A stretch of 64,000 nucleotides of DNA from CAZTHL01 sp964613585 (GCA_964613585.1 CAZTHL010000007.1:1-64000); one strand, 5' to 3'; positions 45,310-54,492 are shown, counted from the stretch's first letter. Notes: generated by a model from the letters alone, not told the origin. A program made the numbers and translations.

Positions 45310-45786
45310 CTAGTCCAGGGGAGACGACGGCGCTTCGGCTTCCAGCCGGGCCCGCAGTGTTTGCATGACCTCAATGGCGGCCGCGAGCGCTCGCGGCTCC
45401 ACAGCCTCCGCCAAGCCGGCCGTCCACGGCGCGTGCCGGGCCATCGCCTGGGCGTACCGATCCTCGCCGGCCCGGGTGAGCTGCACCCGCTTGGCGCGCC
45501 TGTGGCGGGGATTGTCGACCAGGGTGACAAGGCCCTCGTCGCGCAGGGCGTCCACCGTGCGCTGCACCGACTGGCGCGCGAGCCCCATCCGGCGAGCGAT
45601 GTCGGCCACGGTCTGCGGCTCGCCGGCCAACGCGACAGCCCCCAGCACCTGCCAACGCGCGCTGGTGAGCCCGAGCGACGCCACCAGCCGGTCGCCGGCT
45701 CCGATCAGCTGTCCGTTCAGACGGAACGTCTCCAGCATTAGCGTGGTAACGCTGTCGGTCCGGGCGTTGTCCGAATGCGGAGTCAT
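45310..45786 (-). CDS. MarR-family transcriptional regulator
   Basis: The 158-residue protein has a winged helix (SARWQVLGAVALAGEPQTVA, IARRMGLARQSVQRTVDALR, then wing residues DNPRHRRAKRVQLT) flanked by dimerisation helices. It is first in an operon with a four-span membrane protein. Two identical-half palindromes at its start codon are almost certainly its own operators, so it should be autorepressed. The ligand is unknown. Confidence 0.93.
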   Translation of the reverse strand: MTPHSDNARTDSVTTLMLETFRLNGQLIGAGDRLVASLGLTSARWQVLGAVALAGEPQTVADIARRMGLARQSVQRTVDALRDEGLVTLVDNPRHRRAKRVQLTRAGEDRYAQAMARHAPWTAGLAEAVEPRALAAAIEVMQTLRARLEAEAPSSPLD

Positions 45787-45821
45787 GACAGCATTCTGTC
45801 ATTTTGACAGCATGCTGTCAA
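45786..45821. promoter_or_regulatory. Twin MarR operators
   Basis: TGACAG-CATT-CTGTCA (45786-45801) and TTGACAGCATGCTGTCAA (45804-45821) share the halves TGACAG and CTGTCA with four-base centres, 19 bp apart centre to centre. The first overlaps the marR start codon. Confidence 0.85.
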
Positions 45822-45961
45822 TACCGGGTGGAACACCGCTCGGGGGACGGCTGTTTCGGGGGTCCATGACACCGGCGTTGGCGCGGCGGAAACGGTCAAG
45901 CCTTCCCTGCGTGCACGGAAGCCGCCGGCCTCGGCCGATGGGCACACACGGAGCTTTCACC

Positions 45962-46519
45962 ATGACCGCATCTCTTGACGGGAAGTCCGTCGCGATTCTG
46001 GCCACAAGCTGGTTCGAGCAGGCCGAGCTGATGGAGCCGAGGAAGGCGCTGGAAGACGCCGGCGCCACTGTTCATGTCATCGCGCCCGAGGGCGGCGCGA
46101 TTCAGGGCGCGCACCATGACAAGCCGGGTGACAAGGTGGCCGTCGACCGGCCCCTGGCGGAAGCCGGACCGCAGGAGTATGACGCGCTCGTCCTGCCGGG
46201 CGGCGTCTTCAGCCCCGATCAGCTGCGCATGCAGGAGCCGGCGCTAGCCTTCATCCGGCACTTTGTCGAGGCCGGCAAGCCGGTGGGCGCCATCTGCCAT
46301 GCCCCCTGGCTGTTGATCAGCGCCGGGGTCGTGCACGGCAGAACCATGACCTCCTACCCGTCGGTGCGCCTCGACCTCGCCAACGCCGGGGCCCAGGTCG
46401 TCGACCGGGAGGTGGTGGTTGATGGCAATCTTGTCACCAGCCGGGCGCCGGGCGATCTGCCCGCCTTCAACGCCAAGCTGGTCGAGCTGATCGGCCGCAC
46501 CAAGGCAAGGCCGGCCTGA
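45962..46519 (+). CDS. DJ-1/PfpI-family protein
   Basis: The 185-residue protein is a class I glutamine-amidotransferase-like fold with an early conserved Glu (SWFEQAELMEPRKALE) and the nucleophile elbow GAICHAPWLLIS, the Cys-His signature of PfpI/DJ-1 proteins. Such enzymes act as glyoxalases, deglycase-like stress proteins or peptidases; the exact activity cannot be told. GGAG lies 8 bases before the ATG at 45962. The gene is divergent from the marR operon but well separated from its operators. Confidence 0.92.
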   Translation: MTASLDGKSVAILATSWFEQAELMEPRKALEDAGATVHVIAPEGGAIQGAHHDKPGDKVAVDRPLAEAGPQEYDALVLPGGVFSPDQLRMQEPALAFIRHFVEAGKPVGAICHAPWLLISAGVVHGRTMTSYPSVRLDLANAGAQVVDREVVVDGNLVTSRAPGDLPAFNAKLVELIGRTKARPA

Positions 46520-46570
46520 GCCGGCAGGACGGACCGGGCCAACCGCGGCCCGGCCCTTGTCGCGTTGCCT

Positions 46571-48001
46571 CTATGCAGCCGCGGTCGGCCGGATGTTCTG
46601 GTTGAAGCGGAACATGTTGTCCGGATCGTACCGAGCCTTTACCGCCGCCAGCCGAGCGTGGATGGCATCGCCATAGGCCGCGCGCAGCCGCGCCTCGCCC
46701 TCCTCGGCGGTCATGAAGTTGACGTACAGGCCACCATTGGCAAACGGCCGCAAGGCCTCCCAGAACTGCCGGGTCCAAGCGATGTTGGCGTCATCCTCGG
46801 CCCGGTCCTCCCAGGCGCCCTGCACATTGATGACGAAGCTGGCATCGCGGCGGCCAACGGCCGTCGCCCCGGCGTCCGTGCGACGCGCCACGCCGCCGAG
46901 CTGCATGCACAGCAGGGCCGAGTGCGGGGATCCGATGCGGCCGGCATGCTCGAGCAAAACCTCGTCCATCTCGGGCGGAAGGCTGTCGTAGTAGTCGGAC
47001 TTCCAATAATAGCGCCGGCCGAACGGCTGGCCGGCGTCCAGAAACTGCTGAAAGGCGCTGAACGGCTTGGGCGCGATGGTGTCGGCGATCGCGCCACCGA
47101 GTGCCTTGATCGGCGCCATGGCCTCGAGCCCCTCCTCAACCGAACCGACATGGCAGGCCGCGATGCCGGCGACCAACGCGCCGTGCATCTGCTTGGGCAC
47201 CACTGGCAGGGGCGGTGCCCGGCGCAGGATCACCAGCGCGCAGAACTCGTCCGACGCCTCGGCGGTGACCCGGCGGAACAGGTCGAGCACCTCGCGTCCG
47301 CGGTCGAGCGGCCACAGAGCCATGCCCGCCGCCACCTGCGGCCCCAGCGGCCGCGTCTCGAACTCGAAGCTGGTCACCACGCCGAAATTGCCGCCGCCGC
47401 CGCGAAGCGCCCAGAACAGTTCCGGCTCGGCATCGGCGCTGGCGTGCCGAAGCCGGCCGTCGGCCGTGACCACGTCGGCCGAGACCAGCCGGTCGGCCGT
47501 GTAGCCGTGGGCGCGGGTGGCCCAGCCGAAGCCGCCGCCCAGGGTCAGACCGGCGACGCCGGTGGCCGAGATGATCCCGCCCGGGACCGCGAGCCCAAAC
47601 AACTGCGTCTCCCGATCGACGTCCCTCCAGGTGGCTCCGGGCTGCGCTCGGGCCCGCCCGGCGCGCGGATCGACATGGACGCCGCGCAGATGGGACAAAT
47701 CGAGCATCAGCCCGGTGTCGCCAAGGGCGTGGCCGGCGATGTTGTGACCGCCGCCACGGATCGCCACCGGCATGGCGTGGTCACGGGCGAAGTGAACGGC
47801 CTCCACGATGTCGGCGGTGTCGGCGCAGCGCGCGACGAGCGCCGGGCGGCGGTCAATCATGGCGTTCCAGATCCGGCAGCTGGCGTCGAAGGCCATGTCG
47901 CCAGGCCGAAACACCGGTCCCCGCAAGCACGAGGCCAAAGCCTCGGCGGCGTGGCAACCGACCGGCCGGGCGGAGTCGGCGCGACGGAAAGAAAGGGTCA
48001 T
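46571..48001 (-). CDS. FAD-linked oxidase (berberine-bridge type)
   Basis: The 476-residue protein is a flavin oxidoreductase of the PP-loop/VAO fold, with the FAD site VAIRGGGHNIAGHALGD whose first His in the GGGHN motif is the usual covalent FAD ligand, GGIISATGVAGLTLGGGFGW, and the C-terminal BBE helix (YDPDNMFRFNQNIRP). The Cys that gives a second covalent FAD bond in many relatives is replaced (HGYTADRLVSAD). The ATG at 48001 has GGGAGGAAA upstream. The gene is divergent from an HxlR regulator. The substrate is unknown; sugars or alcohols are typical. Confidence 0.9.
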   Translation of the reverse strand: MTLSFRRADSARPVGCHAAEALASCLRGPVFRPGDMAFDASCRIWNAMIDRRPALVARCADTADIVEAVHFARDHAMPVAIRGGGHNIAGHALGDTGLMLDLSHLRGVHVDPRAGRARAQPGATWRDVDRETQLFGLAVPGGIISATGVAGLTLGGGFGWATRAHGYTADRLVSADVVTADGRLRHASADAEPELFWALRGGGGNFGVVTSFEFETRPLGPQVAAGMALWPLDRGREVLDLFRRVTAEASDEFCALVILRRAPPLPVVPKQMHGALVAGIAACHVGSVEEGLEAMAPIKALGGAIADTIAPKPFSAFQQFLDAGQPFGRRYYWKSDYYDSLPPEMDEVLLEHAGRIGSPHSALLCMQLGGVARRTDAGATAVGRRDASFVINVQGAWEDRAEDDANIAWTRQFWEALRPFANGGLYVNFMTAEEGEARLRAAYGDAIHARLAAVKARYDPDNMFRFNQNIRPTAAA

Positions 48002-48026
48002 CGTTTCCTCCCTGGCAAAGCCTGCC

Positions 48027-48081
48027 GAGCGCGTTTCCGGGTCGGGTGGCATCGCCGGCCCGCATCACGCGGAAACGCTCT
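48027..48081. repeat. Minimal GCGTTTCCG repeat with both ends abutting
   Basis: GAGCGCGTTTCCGG...GGCATCGCCGGCC is followed directly by CCGC-ATCAC-GCGGAAACGCTC. This 55-bp copy lacks any internal module. It lies between the divergent FAD oxidase and HxlR genes. Confidence 0.7.
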
Positions 48082-48168
48082 GGTGCCCAGCGTCGGACGA
48101 TCAGGACGGCCAATCAACTTCAGCAAATGAACTTGCGACCCCTGCTTCGTTGGCGCATTGTCGCCTGC

Positions 48169-48873
48169 ATGAAGGGGTATGGACAGTTTTGCCCCATCGC
48201 GAAGGCTTCGGAGATCCTGGCCGAACGCTGGACGCCGCTCGTCCTCCGCGAGCTCATTTGCGGCAGCACCCGCTTCAACGATCTACGCCGCGGCGTGCCA
48301 CTCATGTCCTCGGCGCTGCTTTCTCAAAGATTGAGGAGCCTGGAGCAGCAGGGCGTGATCGAGCGGCAGCCGCTGCCGTCCGGCCGGGGCGCCGGCTATC
48401 ACCTGACCGAGGCCGGGCGTGAGCTCGAGCCGCTCGTCATGATGATGGGCGAATGGGGGGCGCGCTGGGCACGCAGCCGCCTTGGCGAGGAGGATCTCGA
48501 CCCGGCGCTTCTGATGTGGGACATGCACCGCGGCGTCCGGCCGGAGAACTTCCCGGCCGGACGCACCGTTGTCGCCTTCGAGTTCACCGACGTGCCGGGG
48601 AGCCGTCGCCGCTGGTGGCTGCTGAGCGAGCACGCCTCTGTCGATCTCTGCGCCACTGATCCCGGCTTCACGCCCGATGTCTTCGTGTTCGCCCGGATCC
48701 AGGCCATGACCGCTGTCTGGCTCGGCGACCGCTCGCTCGAGGCGGCGGTCGAGACGGAGGATATCGAGGTGGCCGGCCCCTCGGAGCTGCGCCGGCGGCT
48801 GCGCGGCTGGCTGGGCCTGAGCCCCTTCGCCGGAGTGCCGGACCAACGCAGCGGTCGACCTGCCCGCGCCTGA
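48169..48873 (+). CDS. HxlR-family transcriptional regulator
   Basis: The 234-residue protein has an N-terminal HxlR winged helix (MKGYGQFCPIAKASEILAER, WTPLVLRELICGSTRFNDLR, MSSALLSQRLRSLEQQGVIE) with the family's early Cys, followed by a longer C-terminal domain of about 120 residues that resembles a sterol-carrier-like ligand pocket. The ATG at 48169 gives the conserved N-terminus; an upstream ATG at 48127 is in frame. Its divergent position suggests that it controls the FAD-oxidase gene. Confidence 0.9.
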   Translation: MKGYGQFCPIAKASEILAERWTPLVLRELICGSTRFNDLRRGVPLMSSALLSQRLRSLEQQGVIERQPLPSGRGAGYHLTEAGRELEPLVMMMGEWGARWARSRLGEEDLDPALLMWDMHRGVRPENFPAGRTVVAFEFTDVPGSRRRWWLLSEHASVDLCATDPGFTPDVFVFARIQAMTAVWLGDRSLEAAVETEDIEVAGPSELRRRLRGWLGLSPFAGVPDQRSGRPARA

Positions 48874-48875
48874 CG

Positions 48876-48904
48876 AAAAAGGCCGGGCCCCGCCGGACCC
48901 GGCC
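48876..48904 (-). terminator. Rho-independent terminator of the BCCT transporter gene
   Basis: The stem GGCCGGG (48881-48887) and CCCGGCC (48898-48904) is followed on the minus strand by five T residues (48880-48876). It lies just after the BCCT stop and just after the convergent HxlR gene. Confidence 0.8.
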
Positions 48905-48939
48905 TCCTCAATGGCGACTGCAACGGCTCCCGCGCGCGG

Positions 48940-50586
48940 CTACTCCGCGACCTTGGCCTCAGCCTTGGCCGGGGTGCCGCGAGGCTCGGACAGCAGGCCG
49001 CGCACGAGCGCGTAGCACGCAAGCAGCAGCACTGCCGCGAACGGCAGGCCGGTCGACACCGCGGCCGCCTGCAAGGCGCCCAGGCCGCCGCCGAGCAACA
49101 GCGCGATGGCCACCAGCCCTTCGAAGGTCGCCCAGAACACCCGCTGCGGCACCGGCGCGTTGACCTTGCCTCCGGCGGTGATGGTGTCGATCACCAGCGA
49201 GCCGGAGTCGGACGAGGTGACGAAGAACACGATCACCAGGACGATGCCAATAAAGGAGGTGATCGCGGCGAGCGGCAGATTGTCGAGCATGGCGAAGAGC
49301 TTGAGCTCGAGCGCCGCGTCGGTGATCGCCCCATAGCCGCCGCCGACCATGTTGATGGCCGCGCCGCCGAAGGCGGTCATCCAGAGCACGGAGACCAGCG
49401 ACGGGATCAGCAGCACGCAGAAGATGAACTCGCGCACCGTGCGACCGCGGCTGACCCGGGCAATGAACATCCCGACAAACGGCGACCAGGAGATCCACCA
49501 CGCCCAGTAAAACGAGGTCCAGCCTTGGCTGAAGTTGGCGTCGTCACGGCCGAGCGGATTGGACAAGGCCGGCAGATGTTCGGCATAGGCCGCGAGGTTA
49601 GCGAAGAACCCGGTGATGATGGCAAGGGTCGGTCCAACGATGATGATGAACAGCAGCAGCAAGGCCGCCAGCACCATGTTGATCTCCGACAGCCGCTTGA
49701 CCCCGGCATCCAGGCCGGCGACGACCGAGATCAGGGCGATGGCGGTGATGCCGACGATCAGCAGCACCTTCGAGGCGTCGCTGACGGGCACACCGAACAG
49801 ATATTCGAGGCCGGCATTGGCCTGCTCCGCGCCGATGCCGAGCGAGGTGGCGAGGCCGAACAGGGTGGCGAACACTGCGAGCGTGTCGATGACGTGCCCG
49901 GTCCAGCCCCACACCCGCTCGCCGAAGACCGGGTAGAACATGGAGCGGATGCTGAGCGGCAAGCCCTTGTTGTAGCAGAACAACGCCAGTGACAGGGCGA
50001 CGATGGCATAGATCGCCCAGGGATGCAGACCCCAGTGGAAGATCGTGGCCGCCATGCCGAGGCGCTCGGCCTCCGCCGTATCGCCCGCCGCGCCCGCCAG
50101 AGGCGCCCAGCTGTCCGCCGTGCCGGCGTCGGCCGCCAGCGAGGAGGCATAATGCGAGATGGGCTCGGCCACGCCGAAGAACATGAGCCCGATGCCCATC
50201 CCGGCGGCGAACAGCATCGCCAACCAGCCCGCATAGCTGTAGTCGGGCCTGGCCTCGGTGCCGCCCAGACGGACCTTTCCGAGCGGCGAGACCATGATGC
50301 CGAGCGCCACAAGGACGAAGATGTTGGCGGCGGACAGCAAGAACCAGTCGAAGGTCGACGTCAGGGTTGGCCGCAGCCAGCCGAAGAACGCTTCCGCCTG
50401 CGCCGGCAGGGCGAGGGCGAAGATGACGAAGACGATGATCGTCAGGCTGGAGAAAAGAAAGACGGGATTGTGGACATCGACCCCGACCGGGCCGATCTGC
50501 TTTTGCACATTGTCTTGACCGACCTCGTACTCGGTGTCGATCAGGTTGGTATGGCCCTCGGGGGCCACGATGGCTTGATCGCTCAA
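48940..50586 (-). CDS. BCCT-family betaine/choline/carnitine transporter
   Basis: The 548-residue protein has twelve spans and the BCCT signatures GMGIGLMFFGVAEP and FYWAWWISWSPFVGMFIARV (the tryptophan box for trimethylammonium substrates). It should import osmolytes such as glycine betaine, driven by Na+ or H+. I choose a TTG start at 50586 because a perfect AAGGAGG lies 6 bases upstream; a GTG start at 50628 would add 14 residues. The terminal Ala/Lys/Glu tail may regulate activity. A uspA-type gene lies 222 bases upstream on the same strand. Confidence 0.93.
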   Translation of the reverse strand: MSDQAIVAPEGHTNLIDTEYEVGQDNVQKQIGPVGVDVHNPVFLFSSLTIIVFVIFALALPAQAEAFFGWLRPTLTSTFDWFLLSAANIFVLVALGIMVSPLGKVRLGGTEARPDYSYAGWLAMLFAAGMGIGLMFFGVAEPISHYASSLAADAGTADSWAPLAGAAGDTAEAERLGMAATIFHWGLHPWAIYAIVALSLALFCYNKGLPLSIRSMFYPVFGERVWGWTGHVIDTLAVFATLFGLATSLGIGAEQANAGLEYLFGVPVSDASKVLLIVGITAIALISVVAGLDAGVKRLSEINMVLAALLLLFIIIVGPTLAIITGFFANLAAYAEHLPALSNPLGRDDANFSQGWTSFYWAWWISWSPFVGMFIARVSRGRTVREFIFCVLLIPSLVSVLWMTAFGGAAINMVGGGYGAITDAALELKLFAMLDNLPLAAITSFIGIVLVIVFFVTSSDSGSLVIDTITAGGKVNAPVPQRVFWATFEGLVAIALLLGGGLGALQAAAVSTGLPFAAVLLLACYALVRGLLSEPRGTPAKAEAKVAE

Positions 50587-50808
50587 TGATGCCTCCTTAT
50601 GCGAAGCGGCTCTTGGCTCGAGCGGCACTCCTTATGCTGGCCGGGCGCCGGGGCAGCGCGCCGGCTGGCGCCGATGGGATGAGCCGGATAACGCCGGTCG
50701 CAACAGCGCATAGCCCCACGCCGGTGCTTTCCGGGAGCGTCGACGGCGCCCGGAAGACACGGCAAAGCGCGGCCTGCGCGGAGGATCGCGGCGGCGCCGT
50801 CCGGCCCG

Positions 50809-51222
50809 CTAGCGGATCACGAACACGGAGACGTCGGCATGCGAGGCGACTGTCCCGGCGTTTGACGAGAAGATGTGATCCACAAAGCCAGGCACATGGG
50901 AAGCCATGACCACAAGGTCACAGCCGGTCTCCCTGATGGCCTGCAGAAGTGTCTTGTCGAGGTCGACCGTGGGGTCGTGGCTGGCAAAGGCCATGGCCTC
51001 GGTCTCGATGCCGCGCCGGCTTGCCTGGTCCGCCGCGAACGCATCCAGCTTTTGAGCGAACTGTTGCGGCGTATGCGCCACCTCGCTCGGTGTCTCGGGC
51101 GTCACCCCGACGAAGCAGACCGGGATGGCGTAATGCTTGGCCAGATCCGCCGCGGTGTCGAGAGCCTTGCCCAGGCGCTCCACATGGGCGAGATCGACAG
51201 GCACCATGATCTTTCCGTACAT
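50809..51222 (-). CDS. Universal stress protein, UspA family
   Basis: The 137-residue protein starts at an ATG (51222) with AAAGGAG upstream and has the UspA fold: MYGKIMVPVDLAHVERLGKA, a central GVTPETPSEVAHTP, and VVMASHVPGFVDHIFSSNAGTVASHADVSVFVIR near the C-terminus, which partly keeps the ATP-binding pattern. UspA proteins encoded near osmolyte transporters (for example TeaD with TeaABC) can regulate transport. A similar link with the BCCT gene is possible. Confidence 0.92.
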   Translation of the reverse strand: MYGKIMVPVDLAHVERLGKALDTAADLAKHYAIPVCFVGVTPETPSEVAHTPQQFAQKLDAFAADQASRRGIETEAMAFASHDPTVDLDKTLLQAIRETGCDLVVMASHVPGFVDHIFSSNAGTVASHADVSVFVIR

Positions 51223-51815
51223 CCAGCTCCTTTCGTCAAGGCTCAAGAATGCCGTCGGGCGTTGAGCCCGCCGACGGCATTGGGATAACGCTACATCCAA
51301 GGCAAAAGCATAAGGAAAGACAGCCGGAACTACGACTCTGGAAACTGCTTCTGCGCGTCAAACCTGCAACACGACACTGTCAACAGGAAGGATTGTTCGA
51401 AAATGCGCAGCGTTGAGCAGCAATGAGCCGCGCTTTCAGCCCTGATCTTTCTTTACATGGACCTCTCACACGCATGTTCCACCCTCGTCCATGAGACGGC
51501 CTGTCCGGGACGGATGGAAGCCGAACAGTGGTCGACCGGTCGGCGTCTCGGGCGCCGGCAGCCGGGCGGTCGTGACGCCCTCAGCATGCCTGGAGGGCGT
51601 GCTGACGAACCTGGCGCATCTCCATCAGCATGGCCGATGCTTTCGCGCTCGCGCAAGAGCCCTGCCGAGCTCCCTCCGAGGGGAAGCCGTCGGCACACCA
51701 AAATCCGTCGGCCACGATCGTCACGGCGACAGGCCTTTGTGCGCTGCAGCATTCTTCCCTTGCGGTAAGCGCTATATCTTGCAAGACATAACCCGGTCCC
51801 CTGGAGCCCACCGTC
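51223..51815. other. Divergent intergenic region between uspA and modA
   Basis: The 593 bases have no credible gene. About 51280-51450 is AT-richer and likely carries the uspA promoter. The right end holds the ModE-like box. The middle open frames are arginine-rich artefacts. Confidence 0.5.
51770..51793. promoter_or_regulatory. ModE-like box upstream of modA
   Basis: The core TATATCTTGCAAGACATA (51773-51790) is an 18-bp palindrome with one mismatched pair, flanked by CGC and ACC; the outer halves CGCTATAT and ACATAACC resemble ModE half-sites. It lies 22 bases before the modA ATG, so a ModE-type repressor bound there would block transcription when molybdate is plentiful. Confidence 0.6.
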
Positions 51816-52607
51816 ATGCCCCCGCTCCTGCGAAGCGTACTCGCGTGGTTGTCCGCGGCGGCCATCACCAGCGCGGCCGGGATGTCGGCCGGGCCGGCGT
51901 CAACCCGGGAGCCGGTAACGGTGTTCGCCGCCGCCAGCCTGACCGACGCCATCGAGCGTATTGCCGATCTCCACGAGCAGGAAACCGGGCGACCGATCCG
52001 ACTGTCCCTGGCGTCGAGCTCAACGCTGGCGCGGCAGATCGAGGCCGGCGCACCGGCCGACATCTTCCTTTCGGCGAACGAGCAATGGATGGACTACCTT
52101 GTGGCTGCCGGGCTGATTGAGGCGGACAGTCGCGTTAGCCGGATCGGCAACAGCCTGGTGCTGATCGCCCCAAATGACAGCCCGATCGGCGAGGCGGCCG
52201 TGACGGCAGAGCTCGATCTCAACGCGTTGATGGCGCCCGGTGAGCGGATCGCCGTCGGCGACCCGGACCATGTGCCGGCCGGCCTCTACGCCAGGGAAGC
52301 GCTTGAGGTTCTTGGACTATGGGACGAGGCGGAGAAGCGGCTGGCGCGTGCCGCCGACGTGCGTGCCGCCCTGGCCCTCGTGGCGACCGGAGAGGCTCCG
52401 TTGGGCATCGTCTATGCCACCGATGCCGCGGCGAGCCCGCAGGTCAAGGTTCTCGGGCATTTCCCGGATGGGTCGCACACCGACATCACCTATCCCTTCG
52501 CGATCGTCGCGGGCGAGGCCGACCGGGAGGTCGACGCCACATTCGAGTTCCTGCTCGGCGTCGAGGCGATCGACGTCTTCAGGGACGCCGGATTCGCCGT
52601 GCGTTGA
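51816..52607 (+). CDS. modA: Molybdate ABC transporter binding protein ModA
   Basis: The 263-residue periplasmic protein has a signal peptide (about 1-30) and the ModA pattern VTVFAAASLTDAIERIADLH, SSSTLARQIEAGAPADIFLS ANEQWMDYL (oxyanion-binding Ser residues) and VATGEAPLGIVYATDA. It delivers molybdate or tungstate to ModBC. It is first in modABC-modE, with the ModE-like box just upstream. Confidence 0.96.
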   Translation: MPPLLRSVLAWLSAAAITSAAGMSAGPASTREPVTVFAAASLTDAIERIADLHEQETGRPIRLSLASSSTLARQIEAGAPADIFLSANEQWMDYLVAAGLIEADSRVSRIGNSLVLIAPNDSPIGEAAVTAELDLNALMAPGERIAVGDPDHVPAGLYAREALEVLGLWDEAEKRLARAADVRAALALVATGEAPLGIVYATDAAASPQVKVLGHFPDGSHTDITYPFAIVAGEADREVDATFEFLLGVEAIDVFRDAGFAVR

Positions 52608-52631
52608 TCGTCACGCAGGAGCCTGCGCGCA

Positions 52632-53330
52632 ATGTTGAGCGACGCCGAATGGGAAGCGCTCCGCTTGAGCTTCCGGATCGCCAGCGTCGGCGTGGTCGGC
52701 GCGTTGCCCTTTGCTGTCGGAATGGCGTGGCTGCTGGCGCGCGTCCGCTTTCCCGGAAAGACCCTGGTTGACGGGATCGTGCACCTCCCGCTGGTCCTGC
52801 CGCCCGTGGTCGTAGGCTATCTGCTGCTCGTCACCTTCGGCACCCGGGCCCCAATCGGCAGCTGGCTGCTGGATACCTTCGGCATCCGCCTCGTGTTCGA
52901 CTGGAAGGGGGCGGCGCTCGCCGTCGGCGTGGTGACCTTCCCCTTCGTCGTGCGTGCCGTGCGCCTGTCCTTGGAGGCGGCAGACCCCGACCTGGAGGCG
53001 GCGGCGCGCACACTCCGGGCTCGTCCGTGGGATGTCTTCGCCACCATCACGCTTCCGCAAATGCTGCCGGGGATCATTGCCGGCGCCATCACCGCCTTCG
53101 CCGCAGGCCTCGGCGAGTTCGGCGCCATCATCACCTTCGTCTCCAATATCCCCGGCGAGACCCGCACTTTGCCGCTGGCCATCTACACGGCCATCCAGAC
53201 CCCGGGCGGCGAGACGGCGGCGCTGCGGCTGGCCATGCTGTCGATCGCGCTCGCTCTCGCCGGCCTTGCCCTCTCGGAGCTTGCCGCTCGGCGGATACGC
53301 CGCGCGCAGGGACGAGAGCCTCGACGGTGA
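52632..53330 (+). CDS. modB: Molybdate ABC transporter permease ModB
   Basis: The 232-residue membrane protein has about five spans and the EAA loop EAAARTLRARPWDVFATITLP that docks ModC, followed by AGLGEFGAIITFVSNIPGET, typical of ModB. It overlaps modC by a GTGA start-stop. Confidence 0.96.
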   Translation: MLSDAEWEALRLSFRIASVGVVGALPFAVGMAWLLARVRFPGKTLVDGIVHLPLVLPPVVVGYLLLVTFGTRAPIGSWLLDTFGIRLVFDWKGAALAVGVVTFPFVVRAVRLSLEAADPDLEAAARTLRARPWDVFATITLPQMLPGIIAGAITAFAAGLGEFGAIITFVSNIPGETRTLPLAIYTAIQTPGGETAALRLAMLSIALALAGLALSELAARRIRRAQGREPRR

Positions 53331-54454
53331 GCCTGGACATCGCCATTGCCAAGCGGCTGGGCGGCTTCGTCCTCGACCTCGCCTTCGAGGACCGGGACGG
53401 CCGATTGACGGCGCTGTTCGGTGCCTCGGGCTCGGGCAAGACAATCACCGTCCGCGCCATCGCGGGAATGGCACGACCGGATCGTGGCCATATCCGGGTG
53501 AGCGGTGAGACCTTCTTCGACCGTGCCGCCGGGATCGACCTGCCCTCGGAGCGGCGCCGGGTCGGCTACGTGTTCCAGGACGCCAAGCTGTTCCCGCACC
53601 TGAACGTCCGGCGCAATCTGGAATATGGCTGGCGCCGCGCGGCTCCGGATGAGCGCCGTATCGGCCTCGACGAGGTCATCGCTCTACTCGGCATCGAAGC
53701 ATTGCTCGACCGACGGCCACACGCGCTCTCGGGCGGGGAGCGGCAGCGGGTGGCCTTGGGGCGCGCGCTGCTCGCCCAGCCGCGGATCCTGCTCATGGAC
53801 GAGCCGCTCGCCGCCCTGGATGCGCCGCGCAAGGCGGAGATCCTGCCCTACATCGAGCGCCTCCGTGACGAGATGCGCCTGCCCATCGTTTATGTCAGCC
53901 ATGCGCTGGACGAGGTGGTGCGGCTGGCCGACACCCTGGTGGTCCTGGAAGGCGGCCGGGTTCTGGCCTCCGGGCCGCTGATTCCGGTGGTGAGCCGGCC
54001 GGAGCTGCGGCCGATCGTGGGCGCCTTCGACTTCGGCGCGGTGCTGGAAGCGGCCGTCGTCGTGCACGACGATCGCTATGGATTGACCGTGCTGGAGACG
54101 CCGGGCGGCCACCTTAGGGTGCCAAGGCTAGAGGCATCACCCGGACGGCGGGTGCGCGTGCGCATCCGTGCTCGCGACGCCGCCCTGGCGCTTGATCCGC
54201 CACTGCGATCGAGCGTGGTCAACGTTCTCAGCGGACGAATCGTCGCGGTGGAGCCGGGAGCGGATGCCGGCGCCACGGCACGCGTCGATCTGGGTGGCGC
54301 CGAGCTGCTGGCCGGCATCACGCGGCTGTCGGCCGACCGGCTGCGGCTGACGCCCGGCCTGCCCGTGTACGTGATGATCAAGGCCGTTGCGCTTGACCGC
54401 GCGGACCGACGGCGCGAGCCGATGATCCGGGTGGCGACGCCGATCGAGGCATAA
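53327..54454 (+). CDS. modC: Molybdate ABC transporter ATPase ModC
   Basis: The 375-residue protein starts at a GTG that overlaps the modB stop (GTGA). It has Walker A FGASGSGKT, Q-loop YVFQDAKLFPHL, signature ALSGGERQR and Walker B ILLMDEPLAALD, plus a C-terminal MOP domain (about 290-355, SSVVNVLSGRIVAVEPGADA) that binds molybdate and can inhibit transport. Confidence 0.96.
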   Translation: MSLDIAIAKRLGGFVLDLAFEDRDGRLTALFGASGSGKTITVRAIAGMARPDRGHIRVSGETFFDRAAGIDLPSERRRVGYVFQDAKLFPHLNVRRNLEYGWRRAAPDERRIGLDEVIALLGIEALLDRRPHALSGGERQRVALGRALLAQPRILLMDEPLAALDAPRKAEILPYIERLRDEMRLPIVYVSHALDEVVRLADTLVVLEGGRVLASGPLIPVVSRPELRPIVGAFDFGAVLEAAVVVHDDRYGLTVLETPGGHLRVPRLEASPGRRVRVRIRARDAALALDPPLRSSVVNVLSGRIVAVEPGADAGATARVDLGGAELLAGITRLSADRLRLTPGLPVYVMIKAVALDRADRRREPMIRVATPIEA

Positions 54455-54492
54455 GAGGGCGGGCTGGTTGCTCTCCAGGGCTTGGGGGACCG

